NCBI RefSeq assembly: GCF_020740795.1
Contig: NC_067294.1
Location: 19,101,001-19,165,000, forward strand
DNA: 64,000 bases
DNA from: Apus apus
Taxonomy: Eukaryota; Chordata; Aves; Apodiformes; Apodidae
Reading direction: 5' to 3'
Below, one piece after another: positions 36,601 to 48,661 of this stretch. The first letter of the stretch is position 1; each line of letters starts with the position of its first letter. A program made the translations under genes and the position numbers. The notes below the pieces were generated by a model. The model did no database searches and was not told where the DNA came from. It saw only the letters and a list, made by a program, of their open reading frames with translations.

Positions 36601-39600
36601 GGTGAGAAGCAGATTGTGTGAAGCCTTTTTCCAGCACTGCAAGTGCTGCAGAGATTGTGTTACTTGGGGCGAGTGGGGACTGCTTAAGGAGAGTCTTGCT
36701 ACCCTGAATGACTACTCATGTTCCCTTTGCTTCAAAACTGGACTTTGTCCCTCCTCTTGGTCACCGAGAAAACTCTGACAAGACTCTTGTAAGACCAAGT
36801 TTGTGCTGTGTAAATCCCTCCAAGCCAGGTCTAGTTTAAATCTAGGACTGATGGTGATTTTCAGTCAAAACTGTGACTCAAGCTGAGGATTTTGCTGTTC
36901 TTAGCCCTGCAGCTGAGTTGCTGAAAAATGCATCCTTGCTTTAACAGTGAATAAAGATTTCACTGGTTAAAAAAAAATGTTAGAGGAAGTTCTCAAATTC
37001 TGTAGTTTTGGGAGATGCTTCTGCATCTGTTGCAGTGTAGATGAAAACTGAAGGGTCTGAAGCCCTGAATTACTGTGCTTGAAGCTGGTTTCTTACATGA
37101 CATGTCTTCTGTGCACTCTCTAACCTGTGTCATGGGGTTCATGGTGCTTTGGAAAGCTGGCCAATGCCTGCTGACATCCTGCAGAGATGTGGGGGCTTAC
37201 TATGTAAGATGTGCTTTCCTTCTGGAAGGAGCACCTGTAGCCCTACTTTGTAGAGATGTTGAATTCTTCCTGAGTGCATCTGAATTCCACAAATGTTGAT
37301 TAGTATCACCTCCATTATCTCAGAGATCTCTTAATCTCATCCCTGTGTGTTCAGGTGAGGAAACTTGTCTCTTTTGCAGCCCTGAGTTGAGCTGCAAGAA
37401 AATCTGCAGGGTTTATGATCAGATGTACCTGAGGCTTGGAGCACATGCAGTGTGTGAAAAGGGGAACAACTTCAGCCTTGTGTGAAATGCAGCCAGGGCA
37501 ATGTTGGCTCTGGGAAGTGGCATGTCTGCACAGTCATTTCCCTGAAATGTGTTGCCTTTTCAGTTCCCTGAAAGCTGAAACAGCCCACCCAGGTGACCAT
37601 AAGAGCTTCTCGGACTTGCAGGAGCTGAAAGGCAGGAATTTTCCTCACCTGCTGGATATAGTCATGCAGCCACGGAAGAGGGCAGGCCTGATAGCAGTGT
37701 GGGTGGTTGTAGATCAGTTGCTTCTGTGTAAGTGCAGTTGTCTGGTGGCAGAGGGGATTACAGGTGAAACTACCTGTACTTACTGCAGCTTGTTTCTCAG
37801 ATACTTAGGTTTTGCTCAGGAAGCTGTGGCAGGACAGCTGTTTGTGTTTGGAGCTGGGGACTGTGAAATTTGCCCTGCGTATTTTGCAGCTCGGGAACAT
37901 TTTTGCTTGGAAGCAGGCTATTGTATTTCCATCTGGCCCTGACTGGTATGTGTTTCAAGAGTGTGCTGAGGTATTTCCTGATATCTGAACATCGAGACTG
38001 TATGTCCAGTGAAAAAGCCTCTGGGCAGGAAGGAGCTGGGGGCCTGGGGAATGTGACATACAGGTGTGAGGCCATTAAGCATGAACAAATATTCCCAGAG
38101 AGGAGAAGGAACTATTAAATGCCTTTCTTTCCAAGGGAGTTAGATCTCATCTGTGCCCAGACTCTGCCTTGGAGGTCTTACGGATGAGGCAGGAGGTCTG
38201 GGGTAGAGAGGAGCTTTTTTGGCAGCTGGTACGAAAGCTTTAGTTGAAGTCCTAGGGTGCCTGTTTACCAGTTGTGCACACTTGCTGCCTGTGTGGGATT
38301 TGCTCCAGGACGTGTGGCCATCTGGGAGGTCAGGGCTGGGTGTTCTTTCCTCCTGCAGTGCTGGGTCTGCAGACCTAGACTGCACCCCAAAGAGTAGCTC
38401 AGAAACACTTGGTTTCTAGTCACTGTCACCTCTGCATCCCTGGGTTGCCATTAACACCCTTGTGCAGACTCCCCTTCCCTGGCCTCCATCCTGAAAGGAA
38501 AGACTTTCAAATGACTTGGGTAAGAATGTTTTTAAGGTAGAACCTGCTGCACAAACTGACTTGGCTTAGTAGTTTGCTGCAGGCAACACTTAACCCTGTA
38601 AGAAATTATGCAGTTTTAAACAAGACTTCTTCCTTGCTAGCTTGGACAAGCAAAAATCTCTTGGTGCAGAAGTGGCTCATGATAAAAATTACTTTATTCA
38701 CAGATGGGAAAAGGCTTGTTGGTCTCTTCTCTGCTGTGTGCTTCCTCCCAGATGATAAGGCATGAATTAATTAATATTAATTAATAGTTCTGCCCTGAAC
38801 AGCCATTCAGATCCTATGGAAAAAGTTTCTGGTCTGCAGTAGCAGGGGTTGGTAAACAGCTTGTTCTGCTTCCTCTGGTGTGCTCCAGGCCCTGCCTAAT
38901 CCATTACAGCAGGCAGGTGTGACTTGTTTGACGCAGAGTGGGTCTGGTGCTAGCACACAGCTGGAGCTGAAGGAGAAGTAAACTTCAGACTTGGTGTGTT
39001 CCTTGTGCTCCTCTCGCTTTAGGGAGATGAAAGAGTCCCCGTAGCTGGGGCCAGGCTGGGCCCACCCTAGGGGTGTGAGCACCCTGCAGTGAGATCTTGC
39101 CTGCCTGATGATTCTTTGGCAAGGGCAGGAGCCCTGGAGGAAGTGCAGCAGAACTCTGGTAAGGCTTCCAGAGCTCCAAGGCTCTGCGCTCAGCTCTGCC
39201 CACCCTCTGGGGGGGGCTCAGCAGTGCTGGCTGTGCCTGGGGCAGGAGGGCTGGTTTTGTTCCCAAAGCCATCCGTGCAAATGCAGTAAAGTGCTGCTGT
39301 ATGGAGCACTGCAGCCTGAGGTCATGATTGCAGTTTCACCAGGTGAAAAGCACTGTTCCTGCCTTTCCCTCACGGAGCTAATGATTAACAAAATCAGTTA
39401 GGTACGAGAAGAAACAAAATGTGTATGCTTAAGATAAAGGAGTCTATACATGAAATAACAAGGTATTGTAGTATTTGTTTTAAAAACAAAGTGGGAGTTT
39501 TTGCACTGGATTGTGCAGGCTGATACTGGGTGCTTACAGGAAGTGCTGCCATTTTTTGGGCAGCCATGAATCATTGTGATGTATGGTCCTTTGGGCTGGT

Positions 39601-42600
39601 TAGTAGATGGGAGGGTCTTCTCAGCTTACACCATCTCCCATCCTGTTTTAGAAAAAAAATGGCAGCATCACAAGCTTAGCCTAAAATTGAGTGCTGTCTA
39701 GTGCCTCTGAGAAATTGACCTTGTTTCTCTTATCTGACCACCAGTCCCAAAGTGCTGATGGGCTTCTGCTTGTAGTGGCAAGGACCCTGACACACCATAG
39801 GAGATCTTGGATCTTGGACAAAAGAGAGGCACAAAGCAGCTATTGAAGTTCACAGTGAGGCTTGCCACAGCAAACTGGGTGGCTTTAGCTTGGAGGCATT
39901 CAGGCTGCTGAAAAGAAGCATACAAAACCAGCAGTTCCCTTAATTGACATATTTTGGGCTGAGATTTTCTTGTCAAAGTTATTCCAGTAGAAAACCTGAT
40001 CTCTGTTAATGGAAGAATGCTGGTTGAAGTGAGTTGGGAAGCTATTGGGTGGCTGGCATCAGTCATGTGCTGTGCAAGACTTCCTAACAAAACGCTTTTA
40101 TGAGGTTTTAGGAAAGGTGCTTTGAGTTTTGTTATCTTATCTCTTACTGGGCTGTTTATGGGGAGTCCTCTGTATTTAAAGTAGCATAGGCTGGGAAGAG
40201 TGAATAAAGCTGCTACTATGGACTCTCGAGATTTCCTTGAGTACTTCTGTCACTGTGTTTGTGTTAGTGCTTTGAAGCTGATGTTCATTTGCAAAGTGTC
40301 CAAAATGAGAGGGTTGGTGCAGGATGTCTGCAGCTTAATGAGTGGCTTGGCTGGGAAAAGTTCATCTAGCCTTCCCTAGAGCTGTTTTTTACTGTTGGTA
40401 GCTGCAAGGTTGACCAACCTTCACCTGTTCTGCTCTCATCCTCTCCTCTGTAAGCCCCACATCCAGCTGGTTGATGAGAAAAGCTTTTTACTGTCAGTGC
40501 TGTAAGGCTGTGTTTAAAACTTCTCTGGCAATTCATCTGGTGACAGCAACAGCTACAACTTCTGAAGCATTGATGAAGCTTCAAATAAAGTGATCCTTAC
40601 ACTCGAACTGTAGGGAGAGGTGGTTGTTTTTATTCAGAGTATTGCCCAGATTCTCTCAAAGGCAGAGAGAATGGTGTTCTCTCAAACTGCAGCAGACTAC
40701 ACCAATTCCTGAGAGCTCGTGGTGGCAGAGCTGCCCCCTTGAGATCCCTGCTCTCAAGAGGAACTTTGCAGTGGAAGGCAGCAGCTTCTCCAATGTGGAT
40801 ATCAAATAGTCTTTTGTGGGGCTTTTCTTGAACTTGGAAGGTGAATGGGTTTGATGAAGTGCATAACCTTCTGCACAGGGAGGAAGCACAGCTTTTTCTC
40901 AGAGGGTTTCTGGAGAAAGGTACTTATGCCATGATGTGGTGCTGGTTTAAGTGGCTTCCAGCATTTAATGAGAGAAAGGATGTGGTCACTTTCCAGTGTC
41001 ATTGCTCTGTTGCCAGCAGAAAGATACACCCCCAAGCCCATGGTGAGTCCAGAAAGGTCTGGACATCGCTGCTGTCCCTCTTGTCTTCTCCTGTGCCAGT
41101 CCTGCCTTGAATTGTTAGTGGGCAGTTGTGCCCATGTATCAGCCAGTTCAGTGCAGACCTTTCCAGCAGAAGCTGTTGGCAGTAGCTGGAGGTGCTTGCT
41201 GGAGGGGGAGCAGTGCCCACTGTTCTGTGACCCACTTGTGCCGGGAGGCAGCACTGGCAGTCAGCTGAGCAGCCCTGTAGTGCAGGTGCCCATCTCCCAC
41301 TGCACAGGCCCAAATTTGGAAAACACAGTATAGTTTAAAACTGCTAATGGATTAATCTTAAATACTTCAGGCATACCCTTCTTGTGTGTCTGCACTCGTG
41401 GCCAGGTTGCTGTAAATTGCACAGGACAACATTCAACTCTGCTTTGAGGTGGGGATGGTTATGCAGACCCCTCCTCCAGCAGAGTAAGTGGTTAGACTGG
41501 ATTTCACTGACTTCTCTTTGAGTAGCCAACTAACCAGCAAGATCCTCTGCTGGTTTGTGTGCTACAGAGAGGACTTGTCCGTGTTGATGTATCATTTGAC
41601 AGCTCGAGTCTTCTGCATACTGAAGCATTGCTCCTTGGTAGCTTAGCTACCAGAAAGCATCATTGCTTCGACTCTAGGAGCAGAAGGCAGCTATGTTGGA
41701 ACTCATCCCTGAATCGTGCCTTGGCTGCAGCTACAGGTATGGCCCAGGGTGAAGGCAGGCTTCACTGGGTTGGCGAAAACTCATAACTGCTGTCCAGACT
41801 GTGATTTGTGTTGCAGTGATACAGCCTCCTCTGGTTAGCAGGGCAGCAGCCACGTCTGCCTGTCCTGGGTGTGAAGTGTTGTACCTTGGAGCTTAGAGTG
41901 GAGGGAACTCGACCCCCTTGCCAGGTGTTGTCAGCCTGAGAGCTGAGGGTACATGAGGCACCCCCAAAGCGGTGTAACCTTATGCTGTCCACCAGATTTG
42001 GCAGTGTCACATGCCACAGAGATTTTTCTGGGGTAGGGGAGGGTGTCAGGTTCCCCTGGGTTTCACTCAGTCTGAAGCTGCAAGGACATGCAATTTCTGT
42101 GGTGCCTGTTCTTGCAGGTGTTTTCCAGAGGTCAGTCACCCTGCTGCTGTCAAACCAGCAGGAACCAGAGCACCCCTAACCATCCTCCCAGCCCCATTCT
42201 GCTGTGCAGATTTGGGTGTCTGTGGGCACTCTAGCCCTCAGTTTTGGCTGTAGCTGTGCTCTGGCAGTAGCAGCCCAGCTCTCCGTGGCTCTGAAGCAGG
42301 ACAGCTTGAATGGCACCTGGCAGCTGGTTAGAAACCAGAACTGTCTCAGGGCTTCAGTACAGGGATCTCCTCTGTGAGCTTCCTGAGTAACCATGGGAGA
42401 AACTTCCTTGGCTCTTGGCTCTGAGGGATGGCAGGAGCCAGTGAGCATCCTCTGCCACTGGAATGTAGGCAGGAGAGCATGGCAGGTACCCAGCTCTGGT
42501 GGGGAGCTCCTTGCTCATTGTGTATGCACTCTGCCTTGCATGTCATCATCTTATGCAGAGCTCTGTTGCTTTTGGTAGGAGCTGTGCCTTTGCTCGTTGT

Positions 42601-43439
42601 AACAGGAACTCTTCAGAGGAAACAAAGGCATGAAAGAGCTGCTTGTTCAGAGTTCCTGGATCCACCAGGGAAAAAAAAAAAAAAGGCTTTTCCCTGCCTG
42701 AAACACACCAGTGCCTCCTTCAGGCCTTGCAAGCTGAACTTGTTCTGCGCAGCTTTGCCCTGCTGCTCCCCCTCCCTGCACAGCCACTCCTGTGACTGGG
42801 CGTGCACAGAAGCATCAGACAGTGCCAGGGCTTGTCTCTCCTCCCCGGGGTGTTCAGCCAGGCAGAGGAGCAGCTCTGTGCTCCAGGAGAGAGTGCTGCT
42901 CAGCCAAGGAGGGGAAGCGGAGCCAGTGTCAGCATGTCTGGCTGCTCCCGGCAGTGCCTCTCAGGAAGAAAAGCAAAAAGGTGCTCTGGGTGTGCACTGC
43001 AACCTGTAGAGGACCATGGAGCAGGTGGATGTTTCCAGAAGGACCTATGGCCCTTGGAGAGGACCTGTGCTGGAGCACGTTCTCCTGGCAGGACCCTGTG
43101 TGGGTGCCCAAAGGCTGTGCCATGTTGGAGCTCAGGCCAGTTGGGAGCTCTGGAGCAGCCCCAGCAGCGCCCAGTCTGGTCTGGGACAGCTGCTCCTGCT
43201 GTTTTGGAGAGCCCTGAGCAGCCATCTCCACCACCATGTGCCTCACAATCACAGTGATTAACATACCCACAACACAGGTTGCTTCAAGGGGCAACAGGCT
43301 CTGCCAAGGCTGCAGGGAAACAACCCCAGCCCACAGGTGCCACCTCCCTGTTGGCACACATGGTCACACAGGTCACACAGTGAGTGAGTGATAGGAGATT
43401 CTGTCTAAGGGCTGCAGCCCCCATTCCCTGACCCCTGTA
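33698..43439 (+). other. Intron 2 sequence, nothing recognised
   Basis: Nearly 10 kb of intron has no exon, RNA gene or identifiable transposon by eye. Short A-runs (for example near 36210 and 42671) and a small AATTAATT-type repeat (near 38765-38785) are the only simple repeats noted. Long chance open frames cluster around 42.4-43.3 kb, where GC content is higher. Confidence 0.4.
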
Positions 43440-43690
43440 CTGCCAGGGGGAGGAGGCAGGAAGGAAGGTGGTGTTTTAGTGTTTGTTCGTCATTGCCCAA
43501 ATCTATTTTGGTCATGATAAATGAATTTAGTTTTCCCCAAGTTAAGCCTGTTTTGCCCATGATGGCAATAGGTAAGCCATCTCCCTGACTTTATACCACC
43601 CATGAGTTTTCTCATCCCCTTTCCCTATCTTGCCCTGCTGAGGGGGGGCAGCAAGTGAGGGGCTGGTTCTGTCCTTTGCTGTGTCTGACC
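43440..43690 (+). mobile_element. Degraded endogenous-retrovirus LTR remnant
   Basis: The segment with 'tagttttccccaagttaag', 'cctgttttgcccatgatggc' and 'tttccctatcttgccctgctg' matches my memory of the 3' half of an abundant songbird ERV LTR. The poly(A)-signal region is decayed ('ggtcatgataaatgaattta') and neither terminus nor target duplication is clear. No viral coding sequence is present. Orientation is sense to CYSTM1. This is memory-based recognition. Confidence 0.5.
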
Positions 43691-44262
43691 CCTACCCTCC
43701 TGTCAGGTGCTCCCACCCCAGCACCACAAGTGCCACAGGAGCACAGGGTCCCCTCCAGCACAGCATTCTGAGCTGAAGAGCTTATGCCCCGATAAGGGCA
43801 GCTGTGGCAGGCCTGGAGGGGCACTGCCTTCAGCTGGGGCACTCCTGGGAAAGCAGCACACTTCCAGGCTGAGCCTGTTTTCTTGCTCAATAACTGCACG
43901 GGACTTAACAGAAGCCTCGTCCTGACTGACCTGCACCAACTGCTTGTGTGGAGACTGTTGTGTTGTGCAGTCCCTGCAGCTCAGGACCCTTCCTGAGGGG
44001 AGCTGCAGTGATGGGAGGGGCAGCAGGTCCTGACAGAGTGCTGCTGCAGGGATGAAACAATGGCCTGAGGAACTGCAGCACCCACCGCGGGTGCTGGGCA
44101 CCTCCCCGTGTGTGTACCTGTGCACCAGCCCTAGTGAGCGTGACACCCAAGGTGGGTGCTGGGGAACCCTGTGGCTGTGCCAGGGGCTGCGGCCATGGTT
44201 GGTTGGCCTCTGGGGTGTGACCATGCTGTTCTGTGACTGACCCAGTTCTCCTGTCCCTGCAG

Positions 44263-44369
44263 TGTACGTCGTCGAGGAGCGGCGGAGGGATGACACTGGC
44301 GAGAGTGCCTGCCTGACGGCGTGCTGGACCGCGCTCTGCTGCTGCTGCCTCTGGGACATGCTGACCTGA
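44263..44369 (+). CDS. CYSTM1: CYSTM1, last coding exon (cysteine-rich membrane module)
   Basis: This exon completes Val77 and encodes residues 78-111, then TGA at 44367-44369. The segment YVVEERRRDDTGES is followed by the diagnostic C-terminal module CLTACWTALCCCCLWDMLT, with six cysteines (93, 97, 102-105). This module is near-invariant in vertebrate CYSTM1 and defines the family. The cysteine cluster and hydrophobic residues form the membrane-associated C-terminal tail, probably lipid-modified or inserted as a tail anchor; the charged RRRDD stretch before it fits a cytosolic juxtamembrane side. The acceptor is AG at 44261-44262, and phase agrees exactly with the upstream exon. All key residues are intact, so the gene looks functional. 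Confidence 0.97.
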
Positions 44370-44689
44370 CCGCGCCACGGCTGCCGCCCATCCTCTCACC
44401 GAGGGCGATGCAGGCTCCCCACTCCTGTCCTGACCTCTTTCTTTTACTGTAATCAATGCTCTGCTTTGCACAGCCAGGAGTTCCCGTCTGTCAGTCCTAG
44501 CGCCTTGTTGGGGTGGGAGGTGCACTCCTTTATTTTAGTAAAGGAAAAATCCCTTTTTAACATTTCTAAGACTTTTGTTGTAACTTTGAAGAATGTGCTA
44601 ATGGTCTATTTCAGCCAAAGGCATTCTGATGAAATGTATATTTATCGGGTGAAATTTTCGTAGTCCTAGAAATGTAAACGTATGCAATA

Positions 44690-44695
44690 ATTAAA
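44690..44695 (+). terminator. Poly(A) signal, variant ATTAAA
   Basis: ATTAAA lies about 320 nt after the CYSTM1 stop. It is a common variant hexamer and may give a slightly shorter 3' end. Confidence 0.5.
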
Positions 44696-44734
44696 GCCAA
44701 CAGTTGATTTTCGTTGCTAGGTCCTGATTGTCTT

Positions 44735-44740
44735 AATAAA
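44735..44740 (+). terminator. Poly(A) signal AATAAA of CYSTM1
   Basis: A canonical hexamer about 365 nt after the stop, followed by a GT-rich stretch (gagggtgtgct, near 44751-44761) suited as a downstream element. This is the likely main 3' end. Confidence 0.8.
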
Positions 44741-44757
44741 CCTGTCCCATAGAGGGT

Positions 44758-45929
44758 GTGCTTCCCCCACCGCTGTCTGACTTTGCTGAAGCAATGATGG
44801 ACTTGGCTTCAAGCAGTTTCCAGCAGCTTTGCTGCAGAAGTTCAGGCTTCCATCCCTTGCTGGGGCCTGGGCTGGGGGTGGCTGGCCATGCTGTTACCAG
44901 CATCTGGGACATTTTCTGCAGAAATGTATTGCATGAGCCGTGAGGGTGCAGTGCAAGCAGCTGTGGTGGAGGGGGTGGAGTGTCCAGCTGCCTGTGGCCA
45001 TGGCTCTGCCAGCCTGGCTGCCCTCTCTCCCTCCCAGCCCTTGTCCCAGCTTAGTGGTCAGCCTACCCAGCCTGGCTTTAGCTTCTGCTCTGAAATGGCC
45101 CCACTGGGCATGAGGTGAGTGCCCAGCCCTGTGCAGGCACCTCGCAACCATGGGCTGGTCCTTGCTCTGCTTCCAGTAGCAGCAGGGTGGGATGGGGCAA
45201 GGACTCAGCTTTGCTGCTCTCTGCCTCCTGCTCTGGCACCCACCACAAACATCAAAAAACTGCCTGTGGTCCTGGGGTCATGTGGCTACAGCAGCACCCT
45301 GCCCTGAGTGCCACAGTGCCTGTCTTTGGGGGACATGGAGGGAACACCACATCTCCCGTGGTCCACTGTGAAGGGCTGCCCAGGGTTCCAGCCACCCTGC
45401 ACCATGCAAGGCATTACCTGCCTGGGGCTATGGGGGCAAATGGGCTGACAGGGCTGGAGATGAGAGGGCTCTGCCTGTCCCTGGTGAGCCAGGACACAAA
45501 TGGGGCAGGGGGTGTGACCCCTCAGCCCTGCCCCAGGACCTAAATGTGTGGGTCCCTGGTCCAGAACTCACCTTGTTTCCTTCCCCTGCACCTTGGCTGG
45601 GTGTTGCCAAGCATAGCAGCTGGTAGATGCCAGCAAGCACCAGAGCCAAGGTTGGGAAGCAGCAGATGTGGCAACCTGTGGTCCGTTACGGCATAAAGCA
45701 CCTCTGCTCACCCACACAGGAGCTCAGCGAGGCCCAGCCCAACAAACACCTGGCTGGGTCCCTCCCAGGCCCACGCACCAGACAAGGAGCAGACAGGCAC
45801 AGGCAGGACCCCAGCCCACGGACACTTCAAGGCCCACCTTGTCCAGGGCCTCATGTCCAGGCTACCCTTCAGAATAAGGGGCTTATGCCTGGGGGTGGGA
45901 CACAGCGTATGCAGGGAAATGCTGTTTGG
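44758..45929. other. CYSTM1-PFDN1 intergenic spacer, left part
   Basis: GC-rich single-copy-looking sequence with no recognised gene or repeat. Confidence 0.4.
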
Positions 45930-47998
45930 GATTGCACAAAACTTGCTATGGGATGTTTAGTGGAGGAGTCCCAAGGCAGAGGTGTAGGTGATTTTGGGAG
46001 AAACATGGTTGGAAAAATAGCGAGTTATGGTGATGAAAGACCAGTTGGGTGCAAATGACCCACCCAGGTGAGACTTGGGGGGAAAAAAAGGAGGGTTTAC
46101 CACCTTTGGAAGAAGGGCCCGGCAACTCAAGAGGAGTGCAGAGATTTCGCTGGAGCTCAACTTGGCCATTGACATGAGGGACAACAAAAAAAGCTTTAGT
46201 AACTACATCAACAATAAAAAAAGAGCGAGGGAGAATCTCCATCTCTTGCTGGATATGCGGGAGAACATGGCAACCAAGGATGAGGAAAAGGCTGAGATAT
46301 GTAATGCCTTCTTTGCCTCTGTCTTTAATAGTCAGACCAGCTCCCCCCAGGATGTTCAGCCTCCTGAGCTGGAAGGATGGAGAACAGAACAAGCCCCCAT
46401 AATCCAGGAGGAAGTAGTTAATGATCTGCTTCTGCACCTGGACAGGCACAAGCCTATGGGGCTGGACAGGATCCACCCCAGAGTGCTGAGGGAGCTCATG
46501 GGGGAGCTTGCCAAGCCTCTCCATCATTTATCAACAATCCTGGTCAACAGGGAAGGTCCCAGGTGACTGGAGGGTGGCTAATGTGACCCCCCATCTACAG
46601 GAAGGGCCAGAAGGAGGATCTGGGGAAATACAGGCCTGTCAGCCTGACCTTGGTACTGGGAAAGATCATGGAGAGACCCATCTTGACTGAGCTCACACAG
46701 CAAGTGCAGGGCATCCAGGGTATCAGGGCCAGCCAGCATGGATTTATGAAAGGGAGGTCTTGCTTGACCAACCTGATCTCCTGTGACCATGTAACCTGCC
46801 TTTTGGCTGTGGATGTTGTCTACCTGGACTTTGGTAAGGCCTCTGTCTCCCACAGCATCTCCTGAAGAAGCTGGTGAATCATGGCATTGACAAGTAGACT
46901 CTACTGGGTTAAAAAACTGGCTTGATGGCCAGGCCCAGAGAGATGTGGTAAATGGAGTCAAAGCTAGTTGGTGGCTGGTCAGCAGTGGTGTCCTTCAGGG
47001 CTCAGTGTTGGGGCCAGTCCTGTACAACATCTTTATCAGTGCTCTGGGTGAGGGGATCAAATGCAGCCTCAGTCAATTTGCAGATGACACCAAAGTGAGT
47101 GGAAATGTTGATCTGCTTGAGGGTAAGAAGGCTCTGCAGAGGGACCTGGACAGGCTGGATTAATGGGCCAAGGCCAGTTGTATGAGGTTCAACCAGGCCA
47201 AGTGCTGGGTCATGCACTTCAGTCACACCAAGCCACACACAACAACACTCCAGATTTGGGGCAGAGTGGCTGGAGAGCTGCTCAGCAGAAAAGGACCTGG
47301 GGGTGTTGGTGCACAGCTGGCTGAACATGAGCCAGCGTGTGCCCAGGTGGCCAAGAAGGTCACCAGCATCCTGGCCTACACCAGGAATAGCATAGCCAGC
47401 AGGAATAGGATGATCCTGCCCCTGTGCTCAGCACTGGTGATGCTGCACCTCAAGCACTGAGATCAGTTCTGGGCCCCTCACTATAAGGACATTGAGGCCT
47501 GGAGCATGTCCAGAGAAGGGCAACCAAGCTGGTGAAGACTCTAGCAAACAAGTCCTGTGAGGAGAGGCTGAGGGAACTGGGTTTGTTTAGTTTGGAGGGG
47601 TCTGAGAGGAGACGTCATGGCCCTCTGCAACTGCATGTAAGGAGGTTGTAATGAGGTGGGAGTTGACCTCTTCTCCCAAATGAATAATGACAGGACCAGA
47701 GGAAATGGCCTGAAGTTGGGGCAGGGGAGGTTTAGACTGGACATTAAGAAGAATTTCTATACTGAAAGAGTGGTCAGACACTGAACAATCCACTGCCCAT
47801 GGAGATGGTAGTGTCACCATCCTTGGAGGTATTAATGTGTAGTTGTGGCACTTCAGGACATGTTCTAGTGGCTGAGGTTGTAGGGGTTTGGGGTTTTCTG
47901 GTGGAGTGAGTGTGGTTGGTTGTGCGTGTTTGTGTTGATGGTTGGACTCTGTGATCTCAGAGGTCCTTTCCAACCATGACGATTCTGTGATTCTGTGG
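45930..47998 (+). mobile_element. CR1 LINE, 5'-truncated, about 2 kb, decayed
   Basis: A plus-strand CR1 that begins in the region between endonuclease and RT and runs to the octamer tail (ctgtgattctgtg, ending near 47998). RT landmarks occur in order but in shifting frames. The 3' UTR ('gttggactctgtgatctcag', 'aggtcctttccaacc') differs from the 1762-5960 and 33125-33697 copies, so this is another CR1 subfamily. It also holds a GT-rich local expansion near 47880-47940. It fills more than half the gap between the two gene ends. The left boundary is approximate. Confidence 0.9.
46075..47460 (+). pseudogene. CR1 ORF2 reverse transcriptase remnant
   Basis: This is the decayed RT domain of the CR1 element. 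Landmarks in order are 'EICNAFFASVFNSQ' (about 46290-46335), 'GDWRVANVTP' (about 46565-46590), 'QHGFMKGRSCLTNLI' (about 46736-46780), 'VDVVYLDFGKA' (about 46811-46841, first catalytic Asp region kept), '[20 protein letters not shown]' (about 46984-47043), and FADDTK at 47077-47094 (catalytic aspartates kept). Frame changes and stops, for example near 46565 and 46865, break the ORF. An intact protein would reverse transcribe CR1 RNA; this copy cannot. Confidence 0.88.
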
Positions 47999-48520
47999 GA
48001 TTGACAACGGGACCTGGAAACTCTTGCTCAGCTTCAAGATCCCAAGGAAGGAGACACCCCGAAAGCTCCATTTCAGCAGAGCACCAGAGGCAGGAGCAGG
48101 GGAAGGTGGCGCTGGTGCACTGTGAGTGTGGAGCATAGGGTGGCACTGGCTCTCCATGAGCTCACCACCATGCTGGGCTCTGCCAGGCCTGTGTGTACAA
48201 GGAGGGAACCAGGGCCTGTCACTGGGACAGAATCAATGACCTGGAGGTGCCCATGACACCTGGCTCTGCCCTGCCAGCCTCCCTTTTCACCCACTGCATT
48301 TTCCCCAGCCCTGCTCCAGCAGCACCATACAGCCAGACTTCCCCACACCCCACACTGAGCCACGCACCTGGAGTTCTGGAGAGCGAGGGCTACAGCTGCC
48401 TTCAAGTGAAGCAGGATTCCCTGAAGGACCCTCACCTCAAGTCCCACCACCACCTCCTTCTCCATCAAACCCGTGCAGGGAGAGCAGCCATTGTGGGATG
48501 CCGAGGTGGCAGGCAAAGGA
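47999..48520. other. Spacer between CR1 tail and PFDN1 3' end
   Basis: No gene or repeat was recognised. It probably contains downstream elements for PFDN1 3'-end formation. Confidence 0.4.
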
Positions 48521-48524
48521 GCCC

Positions 48525-48661
48525 AGGCTTTGCAGCAGAGTTTTATTGAAGCTGCCACAGAGGGAGCTGGGGCAGCAGTGAAGGGGAGCAGTGAGGGAGA
48601 GCAGGCAGCGCTGCCCTAAACCACTCCAGGGTGTCCAGGAGGCACAGGGGGAACTGCACAG
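48525..48661 (-). other. PFDN1: PFDN1 3' UTR
   Basis: A short untranslated tail from the TAG stop to the expected cleavage point just past the poly(A) signal. The left end is estimated. Confidence 0.7.
48542..48547 (-). terminator. Poly(A) signal AATAAA of PFDN1
   Basis: Canonical AATAAA on the minus strand (TTTATT on the plus strand), 115 nt after the PFDN1 stop codon. Confidence 0.8.

Larger units (their letters stand above)
30044..44262 (+). other. CYSTM1: CYSTM1 intron 2
   Basis: This is a 14.2-kb phase-1 intron with a GTATGC donor and a 'tctcctgtccctgcag' acceptor. It contains two sense CR1 fragments and one LTR remnant. No additional coding exon was recognised, and the flanking exons join into a complete protein without one. 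Confidence 0.85.
44370..44757 (+). other. CYSTM1: CYSTM1 3' UTR
   Basis: This is untranslated sequence from the stop codon to the expected cleavage point 10-25 nt after the second poly(A) signal. It is AT-rich toward its end. The end coordinate is estimated. Confidence 0.75.

Noticed and set aside
42428-43009. 193-codon open frame in CYSTM1 intron 2
   Set aside because: It reads through a poly(A) run, overlaps other open frames, and has no domain or splice support.
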